From Misgurnus anguillicaudatus (Eukaryota > Chordata > Actinopteri > Cypriniformes > Cobitidae), in NCBI RefSeq assembly GCF_027580225.2, contig NC_073358.2, positions 10,653,001-10,717,000 of the forward strand: a stretch of DNA of 64,000 nucleotides. The letters run 5' to 3'. Positions 14,101 through 26,100 of the stretch are shown piece by piece. Every line of letters begins with the position of its first letter. The first letter of the stretch is position 1. A program made the position numbers and the translations under genes. Below the pieces are notes generated by a model, which saw nothing but the letters and a program-made list of their open reading frames with translations, was not told the DNA's origin and made no database searches.

Positions 14101-17100
14101 CCGTTCAGAACGGATAAGATTGTAAATAAGATCCTCTTTTTGGCTAAAAACAACGTCAAGGTTCTTGTCAGACGTACCTGCGCATTGCTCTGCCTCACTT
14201 ATTCTCTTTAGTTTCTGTTTCTTTCTGTCTAACTTCTTGGCGAAAGCATCCGCTATACCGGTGGAACGAACACGAGAACAACTGGCTTGTGCAATAATAA
14301 ATGAGACGTCATCGCGGTTGCTGTTAGTGATTGCGTGTTGCCGCGAGAACTGCAGAGACTGCGTATTTCCTCCTTAAAATTATAATTACCTGAATCGTAG
14401 AAATGCTGGATTAAGATTGTTTGGCGGGTCAAATAGAGATCACGATCTATTAATGATTAATCGTCGCGCCAACTAAATTCAAAATGTACCACGCGCTATG
14501 ATGTGCTTCCTGAACATTGACGGTCTGTGTGAATCAGATCTCGGCGCGTGTAGTGCGCGTCATAGGAATTTAATGAGGCTTCGAGGCAGAATTTTTGCCT
14601 TGAGGAATTTTTTGAATCGAGTAACTCGATGAATCGTTTCAGCCCTAATGTAGAATGGGATGAAGGTTGGTACATTATGTGTGAATTTTCATATTTGGGG
14701 GAATTGTTCCTTTAACCATGGCAAAAATCATTCACTCGTTCAGCTATCATGCTAAAGCTAGTCTTGCATTGCTAGACCTTAATACTAAGGTTTGGGAACA
14801 TTGGCTGCTTTAAATGACCAAGGACCACCCAAAAGACCATATGACTGACACGTAAAGCAACCAATCATGTTTTGCTTTGTGCCACGCCATGTTTAGGAGC
14901 ACGGAATTGTCTTAGCAATAACATCTCTAAAGTTTATAACAACAATGGCAAACACATTAAAATATCTCTTTTAGATACCACTAACTGCATCAAGCAAAAC
15001 TCTTGGATGTTTTTTAAACTCTTCATGCTGTGAACCTTGCAAACTTTAAATTCAGCGTTTATTTGATCTTGATCATAAAACATATAGTCATCGATGTAAT
15101 CATAACATCTTTCTTCTTCGATAAGATGGCTTTGTGTTGTTTCTAGGCGGACTGTTAAAGCAACACTAAAGAGTTTTTGCTCTTTGCTCCCCCTACAGGT
15201 TGGAAGCGGAATTGTCCATTACCACTGCCGTAAATAAATTAGCCTACTGCAGCAAAGCTGGCTCTGATTGGATTGTAGGTCTGCCGTAAAGCAAGTTTTT
15301 GTAGTTTTCACTCGAACTACAGGACCGCGACCCGGCGGTTGGAAACTTCTTTAGTGCCGTTTTGGCCGATAGAGGTCTGCAAAGCAAATGTGAAAGTGCC
15401 GTTCACCTTGTTTCGAGTGGATGAACGACTGAAACTTTTTTGGAAACGTTATTTTAAGGTAAAAAAACTCTTTAGTGTTGCTTTAAAATCGCACCCCACA
15501 CATATGCTGGAAACCTGTATAATCAGAGAACGACTTGCTGAAGTGTTTTTAGTTAATTGTGTCGTATGCGTCATATGTTCAGCCAACAGTCTGAAACTAT
15601 GCTAACGCAGCATTGTAATCATAAAGGGAAAGTTGATAGTTGTGCTTTGTGTTAGTGGTTTCTGTGTAGTTTCAGAAGGAACCCAGCACATTTGAGTTTT
15701 TCCCATGACCTTCACCGTCACATGTGTAATGTAGCACAGTCTGTTGTTGAATTAAGCTGATAAAGACCAGCAGTAAACTGGACACAGATGTCAGACATGT
15801 TTCCTTGTCACATCTATCACTTTAAACATGTACCTGACAGGGACCAATGTGCACACAGATGAGTTAAGATGACAGAGGAGCTGTTACTGAAGAGGTAGGT
15901 GTCTTGAATCACCTGAGGGGGAAGTGAGTGAGATACCACAGTCATAAGAGTGTCGGTTGTCTGTATCTGATCAAATGTCACTTTTACAGAGCAAATACAG
16001 ACACGTCACTTTTTGTTAAAGCAGCATACAACGTCACCAATTTACACCCAATTTATGGTTTGCTAACATGCATCAGATAGGAAACATGAAGTTGTGTTTG
16101 ATGGATCTCTTATCAAATAAGCCATATAATAAAGCATTGAATATACTTCAATATACATCGACCTTTTAAATAGGAGTGTACTGTGTAAACACTGTTGTTT
16201 TTTAGATCTATTATTAGTGTTGTGTAGTTACCATTAATACTATGTTTTGCTCAAGTAGAGTATAATACAAAATCAAAACCAGACAGAGAAATGCAACTTT
16301 AGATAAAGCTGGCTGCAGATTTAGCATTTATCGGTTTCTTATTCACAAACAGATTTTTTATGTTTTAACGTTGTATTTTGTGCAATTGTTTCGTTGTAGC
16401 GCCATTGTTCACAGTCAATTTTTTATACTGTAATTGTCGATTATTCATCTTGATATTGTAATTGTGATTATTATTGCCAATTAATAGATATTTCATTGAA
16501 GTTTTGAATGTTTTCTGTGAAGCAGCTGCATGGTAAATTCTAAACATCCAAAACGAAATAATATAATTTAAATAACAAATAATTATAGAAGTTTTGTTAG
16601 TAAAAAATTCAAAACGAATGGCTGAAGGATACGTCAGCTTATCAATTTTAAGATTTCTGATTCACCACTGTATTTGGTGCTAGAACATACTGACAAAATG
16701 TACAAAGACGAGCACAAATAGACAGCTGTAATTGCAGCTTTTGCCGAATATGTGATTGTTTTACTCCTTAATTGTAATTTAGTCATTTGTAATTAGTTTT
16801 TCGATTAATTGTGCATCACTAGTTCACAGTAAATTCATATTTTTATTAAAATGTAAGTATTCTAACATTGTGTTACACCGTTGTTTCATTGTTGTCCCAT
16901 TGTTCACAATCGTGCAATCCTTGCTTCAGCTCATGAGCAATGCACACATCACAAACACGTACTGTATACTTTAGGGCTGTATAATCATGCGTGTTTCATC
17001 AGTAAAGCCGGTTCTGTGATTAATATTAAATTGCCATTAGCTGCTTTCAGATGGAGCGGCATTTACTACACAGAGCCGTAGTTTTACAGAGAAGCTAGGC

Positions 17101-20100
17101 AAAATCACGTTCATAATCGAGAAAAATCGAGTCTGATAATCTATGCGATTTTGCCTAGCTTTTCGGCTATGTGTAGTAAATGCCGCTCCATCTGAAAGCA
17201 GGTGATGGCGATTTATTACTAGTCACGGAACCCGCTTTACTGATGAAACGCGCATGAGAATCGCAGGCGATTTTTTTTTTTGCACAGCCCTAGTATACGT
17301 CCACACACAATCGCACTCCTGCTTCGGCTTTCGTATTTGAAACGCAGACGCACAAACCCGTGTCTACTTCATCCAATAAGTGATTAAGTGAGAAACAATG
17401 CATTCACATTATCATACAGCCACTAACTCATTAATAAATGAGTTTAATGGGCTTATTAGTGATCTGCGTAATTCCTATGGTGTAGCGTTGGTTTTCATAT
17501 ATATTATGCATCACTGTCCGTGTCGACATGCAATTACATATTCAGATTGCTAGAAGCCAGTAACCACAGACACAACTAAAGAAGCAGGCAAACCAGCTGG
17601 TAAACCCACAAATAAAGAAGTAGTAGAAGTTTGTTGTATGTTTAAAGAAGACCAGCAGTGATGGAGGTAAATAGACACTGACTTTTGTTGCAGTTTGAGT
17701 TAAAATACTTCTTACCTTGGTCCATCTTTGTTCTGTACTACTGGAGCTATCCGCCACTTTTGACACTGTCAATCACAACATCCTTCTTTCAACCCTCAAG
17801 GCTATGAGTAGGGATGGGAATTGATAAGATTCCGATTCCATTATCGATGTTGCTTAACGGTCCGATTCCTTATCGATTCTCTTATCGATTCTTATTGGGT
17901 GAGGAAATAAGTACAAATTTGTACAATTGTATTAACTCGCTTTAATATCTGTTCAGAAGACACAGAACAGAGTATACACAAATTATGTGTAGCAACCTCA
18001 GAACAAACTTAAAAGTAGGTGAGTTACTTCTTAAAGTAAAGTCTCGGGACCTATAGCCTAGGGCAGTGTTTCTCAACCAGTAAATATGTGATAGGACTAG
18101 GAATTAATAAAACAGAACTAGACTGACATAAAACATGCAACTTTTGGTCATCATGCATGCATTTGTTATTTTCTTTTGAAAAGACATGATACTGGACAAA
18201 ATACAGCAAATTAACCTACCGAAATGCAGAGGCATCTACTGTGGCAAACGGATGTAAACCCTCTATCACAAACTTAGTCACTGCTCGGCAGAGGTGGACA
18301 CTACTTGAGTATTTTAGTTTCATTTTCCAAGCATCTGTGCTTTATCAGAGGGTTGTCTTGGGAAAAAAATTACTTTACTTTGCTAAAAAATGTTCACTAC
18401 ATTCTAAAGTATAGAATCATACTGTGTATTCCTTTTATATTGCATGTTAAAACTGATTTAATACACAATTACATAAAAATTGTGTACTTTTACTTTTCTT
18501 GAGTAAAAGTACAAAAGTACTTTTTACTTAAGTAAAAGTAAAAAAAAAAGATTTTTTTAAGTACTTAACTCTTTCACCGCCAGCGTTTTTTAAAAAAGTT
18601 GCCAGCCAGCGCCAGCGTTTTTCATGATTTTCACAAAAGTTTAATGCCTTCCAGAAAATGTTCTTCTTCAAATATATAAACATACAATATACCAAATGAA
18701 AGAGCAGACCATCTGCTTTCAAACAAAAAAAAACATTTCATCCTACCTTTAGTAGTTCTTTTGTAATCAGCTTTTGAATATGGGTAGGTTTCTGCAAAAA
18801 CACCACATTTTGAGCAAAAAGCAGAGATAATTCCATTTTTGTGACGGACTTTTCAAAGGGATCCCATTCAGAGCGATCTTTAAAACAGACACGGACATGC
18901 AGCAGCTTGCCAGAGGGCAATACTTCCGGTTTTAAAAAGTTGCGGAAGGGTGGATATTACCTGGTGGATAATAGCGGTATTGCGGAAAGACAGAAAATCT
19001 CGTCATTGGCGGGGAAGCGTTTTCTCTTAATTGACGAGATATCTCGTCAATGGCGGGGAAAGAGTTAAACATTAAATATAAACCAAAAACTTTATGAAAT
19101 GTAGTGGAGTTAAAATTATGAGCTTTGGAATGTGTTTTCACAAAAATAAAAAATTAAAACACTGATAAAATACAAATACTTTAAAATGTACTTTTAAGTA
19201 GAAATACTTTAGTGTCCGCCTCTGCTGCTCTGTGAAAGTTGTTTATCCTCGCCTCTGTCATTTTATTCCTCCCTGCCTCTGTAAACGGAGTAGCTAGAGG
19301 TTCACGAGAGATATTTTCTGCAGCCGAGAGCCAGTCAGACTCTGGCCGTCATCAATTTGATGGACAATGACAACGGAGATTATCCGTATAGTAAAGTTTA
19401 CATAATGAAATGGCGCTCACAGTAACATTAACACATTACCTTCGGCATTAATAACAGATAGCGGCCCGTTAGCTCCGCTGGTGTTTGACTCGCTGGTGTT
19501 GTTGTGTAATAGTGTATCAAACACGCGACAGTCCTGCGACCTCCTGCAACGAGACCGTATTGTTGTATGTTCGCGTGAAATATAAGTTACTGATTCAACT
19601 GTTTTAGTGTTTCACGAAGCTTCGCTCTGCCCACCACTAAATATAACCAAACTTTGGATCGTTCTGCCTCGATGCAATTTTTGCAGCGTTCTAAACCAAA
19701 ACAACACAGCGCGTGTGTGACGTCATGACACATTTGCAACGAGCGGAACCGATAAGTGGAATCGTTAAGCAGGCTTGCTAACGGTTCAAAGGAATCGATT
19801 CACTGGGCACCGGTTCTTAAGAAGAACCGGTTCTCGATTCCCATCCCTATCTATGAGTGTCTCTGGTACAGCACTACTGTGGTACAAGTCTTACCTCTCA
19901 AGTAGGTCCTTAAGGGTATCCTGGAGAGGTCCTGTCTCCGAACCCCAACGTCTTAATACCGGGGTACCTCAAGGCTCAGTGCTTGGACCACTGCTCTTTT
20001 CAATATACATGACATCCCGGGGTTCTGTCATTCGAAAACATGGCTTTTCCTACCACTGCTATGTGGAAAACACACAACCCATTTGTCGTTCCACCCTGAT

Positions 20101-23100
20101 CACCATCTCCAGCTAAATCTTGCAATTACAGGGATGCTTGTCACATTGTCTTACCCTAAGATACATCACAATCTTTCCATTCAGCTAGGTTCCTCGACCA
20201 TTACTTCTCCAGGACAGATTAGCTTCTCTGAGCATGTTGCCAGCACCGCCTGCTCTTGTAACTGTTTGCATCAAATTCAAAGCTCTGCTCCTGGCCTTTA
20301 AAACCACCAACGGATTAGCACCCCCTTATCTTCACTTGCTTATACAGACTTGCGTATCTCTATTGATCCCTGCGCTCTGTCATCGAGCGACGACTTTTGG
20401 TGCCATCTCAAAAAAGGAAAAAATCACTATCACGTACCTTCTCTGGATCGGTTGCACATCGGTGGAATGATCTGCCGGTCAAGACACGATCTGCTGACTC
20501 CTAAAAACCCATCTCTTCCGCCAACACCTCACTTACTAATTCAGAGCTTAATATATTTTTCTATTTTCCACCTGTATCTTTACCTGTACATTTCTTGTGT
20601 AAAAAAAGACTAGCCCTTGGCTATGTACACTGTGTTAGACTTGGCGAGACTAGTTCTGTTGCACTTATGTATTGCTGTTCTTGTGTTGCCCTGATTGCTT
20701 CTATTGTTTACCTCATTTGTCAGTCGTTTTGGACAAAAGCGTCTGCTAAATGACTAAAATGTAAATGTCTTAAAAGTCATTACACTTTTGACGAGTCTGG
20801 GCACGAGATTAGGTGCGAGCGCACCTAAACAGCCACTCCACACAATGCTAAGTCAAACAGGCACATATTAAAATACTAGCAGATGCACTAAATGTTTTAA
20901 TTGCCAAAATCGTGCAGCCCTTCTGCTGTAGATGATGCGGTTTAAAACACTTGAAATGCTGCACAGTTCCCCTTTGTATATGTACTTAGCAGCAGTTATA
21001 TCAGAAATCTCTGAGACTCGTCTCGCATCAAAGCTGAGAACGAACTGACAAACGCACAATAATCCACAAAGACTCTGAACTTGACATTTCGACTTTCATG
21101 GCAACTGGATGTTACTTAAAGTGACAGCAGATTATTTGGGATTGTAAAATGGAAAGCTCTGTGTTGCAAACATGCCTAAAAAATAAATCAGTGCTTTAAT
21201 CTGGTGAAAGTTTGAAATGCACTTTCAATTTTTGCTTATGAAAAAATAATTCAAATACTTCTGATGGGAAAGCTGAGATGTTTTTTGTGACAAAAAATAG
21301 GTTTGCATCTTTAAAGTAAATTTGCACATAGGTTGTTCCCAGACGTATGTGGAAGTTGCTGCTGGTTACATTGAAATAACATTTATTTTTATGACTGACA
21401 ACAGAAACAGAAAATGTGTCAATGAGAACCACTTTGTACGGCATTCCTTTGTATTAAAATGTAGTACTGTATGTAAGAGTTCAAAGATTAAATGCAAGTA
21501 CGAAGCGATGACATCATGAATTTGCTAATTAGGGCGTGAGAGTAAATGCAAGTACAAAGCGATTACGTCATGAATATAATTAGGGCGTGATGTAAATGCA
21601 AGTACAAAGCGATGACGTCATGAATTTGCTTATTAGGGCGTGATGTCATCCAGCGATCCCAAATTTATATTAAGACAAATAGTATTTACTGTAGATGTGT
21701 TGTTTCACGTGAGGTCAAAGTTGCAAATAGACGGCTCACAGAGTCTTCACTTTCAAGCTGGTGATCTGATATAATAGAAACAATGAATTATTTACCATCA
21801 TGGTTTTGAATTCATCACCTACGTTAAACAAAGTAGGGATGGCACGTGTGGCTATGTTTAGCTAAAGTTTGTATGCAAGTTTGTACAAACTGTTGAAATG
21901 CATTCAGTCTATTTTTTTACTTTTTCTGTCGATCACCATTACATTATAAGATTTTACACTCGTTGACCATCTGTCTATGATTCAGTGCCAGTGTTTGGCA
22001 GCGCTCCTGCCCGATTACTGACAGTCCTCTCTGGGCACAGTCTGCTCTTTGTGTTGCCCCATGCTTTCATTCAGTTTCCTTCGTCCTGTAGCCGAGCATC
22101 ACTATCTCACCAGCACATTAATGAACTAAAGACTGACAGCTGTTGCTTTCAGATGAATGATCGTTACTCTTTTCTCTATGAGTTTCCTGGTTTTCGTCAC
22201 TCCATTTGTCACTGTGTATCCTGCGCTCTCCTCACATCTGAGTCAGTTTGCAGTCTGGCACCCTTTGGGCTCAGCATGCGAGCGCTGTCAGTAATGTCAG
22301 TTATGTAGTTAAATGCATTTAAACAAGTTTGAGAAATTGCAGCTGTCACAGAGATTTAAAACCAACAACTCTCAAGAAAACTTATTTAAGATAATTTTAA
22401 GGAGATTGCAAGTGTAGTTTACAGTGAAGTGTCTGTGTTGCATTTAAGAGTTTGTTTTAATGTGCATTTAATGATAAATGTGATATCATCGTTTGTAATG
22501 GTTCACGTTTACATTAAAGCAACACTATGTAGTTTCCATGTAAAAATGACTTACAGCTCCCTCATGTGGTTGAAAAGCGCAACAGTGCCTGGTATCAGAC
22601 ACTCTTCGCAGGCTGGGGGAGGGGCGGGGCTGTGTGCTCTACCCTCCACCGCCACTTTCAGAGTGTGCTTGTAGCAGCTAGGAGGCTGCTCAGGTCGCAG
22701 CAACAGTACAATTTGTCCTGTTAAAAGTTGTTCTATCACTGAAATAATTTTAGAGACATTATTTAAAGGTAAAAAACTTCATAGTGTTGCTTTAATGTTT
22801 TTTTCATAAAGGTTCATTGTAACTGTGTGAAAATGTCTGTTAAACTTATGCTGCGTTTACACCATCCGCGGTAGAGGCGGCAAGTGCGGATGATTTATGC
22901 GGCTTTCATATAGGACGCGGTGTGCGCTGCACTATGAAACACATTCATTTCAATGGCTTGCGCCGCGCGAGCGCAGTTTGTTCTTGCATCGAGCAAAGCG
23001 CGAGCGCAGCTTGTGGTCAAAGTTCAAAATAGTTTAACTTTTGCGCTGCGCTCTGTGACGATTACCCGCGCGGCCAATAGAAACGGGGCATCCAAACAAG

Positions 23101-26100
23101 CAAAATGGACGAAAAGCTTATACTCGGAATTCCCGGAGCTTTATAATACAAGTTTATGCTCCTACAGAGACATCGGAAGGAAAGCCGTGTCATGGGAACA
23201 CGTAGCTGGCATGTCAAGTGTGTTGTAAGTCAAGTAGCTTGTAGGTAGGCAGCTTAAAGTTACGTGAAATGGAGACGGGAAACATCAGTCTCTGTATTCC
23301 TCATCGATTATTTAACGCAAATATTAAGACTGTAGTAATTTATTGAAAACCCCGCCTACTTTGGTCTGGCCATCAGAGCACAAATCGCTTGGCTGCGCAC
23401 ACCGCATCCTATGTGAAAGCCGCATTACATGTTAAGTCAATGCAAAGACGCGATTAGGCATCCTGCGGTGCGTTCCGCGAGAATTGAGCGTTGCCGCGGG
23501 AAACGGGCGAGTTCAAAAATCTTCGGCGGATTTCTGCGCCGCGTTAACCAATAAGGACCTTGCTGTAGTAATGACGTGATTACAGAACGTGAGCGGAGTG
23601 GCGGGTCTCAGCGGAGTCGCAGATGCCTCTCCCATGACGCAAATTTCCGCCTGAATTTCTCAAATGACTAAAATTTAATGCGCGGCTTTCATGCGAGAAT
23701 GAAACGAGTGAACTCAAATGTTCAAGCGTCCAACTACGCGTGAATTGCGCATTTTACTGCTCTGCATTACAGTATCTGATCATGTGTGCAGGTACAGAAA
23801 GAAATATCATTTTGATTCAAACATTAACTATTTTTGATTCACATGTTTTCATTTTTGATATTTCTGGCGATTTTATGCCCTCCTATACTATCTGGATTGG
23901 ACAAGCCTTTCTTATATTTGTGTATAGATTCTTAATATTTTTATTTATTTGTATTGTATGTGTGATATGTGGAATTTTGTTGTTTGAGCTACAGGATGCC
24001 CTAAATTTCCTTCGGGATAAGTAAAGTATCAATCAATCGATACTGTTTGTCAACACTTTACTGTTTTTGCACTGATATGAAGCAGTACTTGTGAACATGA
24101 CCCCTTTAAATGATTTATTAGCTTTGTGAGAGATGCACAAAGATTCAAACTCTATTGAATACAATAATAAGTATATGATGGGTTGTAACGATACATCGAT
24201 ATTGACCGATACATCTATTACATCGATACATATTTCTGGCGATACAATGCATTGATGCAACGCATAAATATTGATATGATGTACCTTTATTTTGACACTC
24301 TCCACGTCGTCATTCCTTGGTGTAATGTCCATCTATGCATTTCCTGCCCAAGCACGCATTTTCGTTTATTTTCGTCTGCTAGTGTCAGCAAATGAATGCG
24401 ATGCAGCAACAAAACGGTTTAGCAGCGAAAGAGACAGAAGACGTGCGTGTGTTTAGGTAAGGGGAATGTACATGTACATGTATTTTTCATGTAAAATGCA
24501 GTGTCTTCTATCTTGAACATGTTGATCAGTCGATTTCAAGAGTCCACTGCAGCACTTGTTTGATTGTTAGATCTGAAGTTGTGTGAGAGATCAAATGCTT
24601 AAGTTTAACAGCTTTTTTAACAGCTTTATATTAAATAATTTTTCCATTTAATTCGTTTTTTAACAATTACCTCTGTGATTGTCACTATTGCACATTTTGG
24701 CACAAAATACTGAAAGACTTAGACTGTTGCCATCATAAGCTTGATTTTAAGTGACATTTTGCCCCTCATTATTAATTTTTCGTTATTTAAAGAGTGTGTT
24801 TCTTGTTAGTTTGTTGTTGTTGTTGTTGTTGTTGTTCCAATTGGGGAAGAGATTGTTCTAAGAGTTTAATTAAACATTCATGTTATACATTTTGGTTGCA
24901 TTTGTAAGTTATTAAAAATGCAACTGCTTAACTAGGCACGTAAAGTAAAAATATCGAGGAATTAATTGAATCGTAATTGCATCGAAGAAGGGTTTGGTGT
25001 ATAAGCAAAAACTGCCGTTGGAGAAAATCGATATTGTCCGAATTTACACCCCTAGTATTAGGTATGCTCCGATCAGGATTTTTGCAGCCGATACCGATTA
25101 CCGATTATTTGTTATCTTTGTGATCGGCCGAGTCACTTAAGCACATTTGTATCAAAATCGGCTTTGGTTTTACAGACAATGTTAATCAGACCCGAAGTAA
25201 TTAAACTGGGACCGACCCGGACCCGACTGACCATTTAATATATAGACCTGGAACCGTACGGGTCCCAGGGCCCGGTTGCATAAAGCACCTTAAGTGTAAT
25301 TCTATGTTGCAGAAAAAACCCTTTGGTTTTTTTCTGTTGCGTATCCATGGTAACAATAGTATTTTATAACGGCAATCCTGGGTCGCTTGTGAAACACTTA
25401 ACGATTACCCTTACCTAAGAGAACTGTTTAAGGGATTATACCCTTAAATTATTCTCTTAGTTAAGGGGAATTTACCCCTAAAGTGTCATACCTAAGGGAA
25501 AAACTTAAGGTGCTCTATGCAACCGGTCCCAGGTCCTCCGTGGAGACTTCTAATGCATACAGCTCGGCTTAAGTTCAGAAATATAGAAGGAAACAATGTG
25601 ACACGGAGTTCGCTTCGCAATGCACAATTCTTCGAGAAACAGAGAGCGTGCATCCCTTCTGCCTAATAATGAATTGTGTTAGGTGACAGTTTTACTTGTT
25701 TTCTTTTTTTAAATATTTGATACAGCTAACGATTGTGATCATTTTTCCACAATAGTGTATCGATTTTTCAATCTCTACTATCTGTATTTTAAAAAACCCA
25801 TCAAATCCCTCTGTGTGCTACAAACGACCTCCTCCGCCGCTGCTGTAGTTGTCACTGTCCAGTTGTCTGATATATACGACCATTCGGCCAATGTTTCAGA
25901 AGTTAACGGAAAATGGCAAAAATTTTAAAAACACCTGCAGCTTTGGAAGCACTTTGGCTTTAAAGGGGACATTCCATGAAAATCAGACTTTTTCCATGTT
26001 TAAGTACTATAATCGGTTCCCCAGTGATCCTACCAACCCAGAAAACATGAGAAATAGCAACCCAGTAACTTGGCATTATCGGTTTCGGGCCGAAATAAAA

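Larger units (their letters stand above)
17809..19849. mobile_element. hAT element (TAGGGATGGGAAT), 2041 bp, inside the LINE
   Basis: Termini TAGGGATGGGAATTGATAAG and the inverted TAGGGATGGGAATCGAGAAC. Flanks GCTATGAG (17801-17808) and TCTATGAG (19850-19857) are a 7/8 target duplication. No transposase is visible. It is enlarged by an internal second hAT element. Confidence 0.88.
17728..20767 (+). mobile_element. L2-type LINE fragment (interrupted)
   Basis: The 5' part 17728-17808 reads [20 protein letters not shown]. After the inserted hAT element the frame resumes at 19850 with [14 protein letters not shown] and [16 protein letters not shown]. The 3' end (20725-20767) carries the typical fish L2 tail TGGACAAAAGCGTCTGCTAA followed by ATGACTAAAATG. 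It is 5' truncated. Confidence 0.85.

Noticed and set aside
24410..24470. Possible coding exon around the aacggtttagcagcgaaagagac stretch
   Set aside because: It lies within a hAT-like repeat, has no splice-compatible frame and no recognisable protein.
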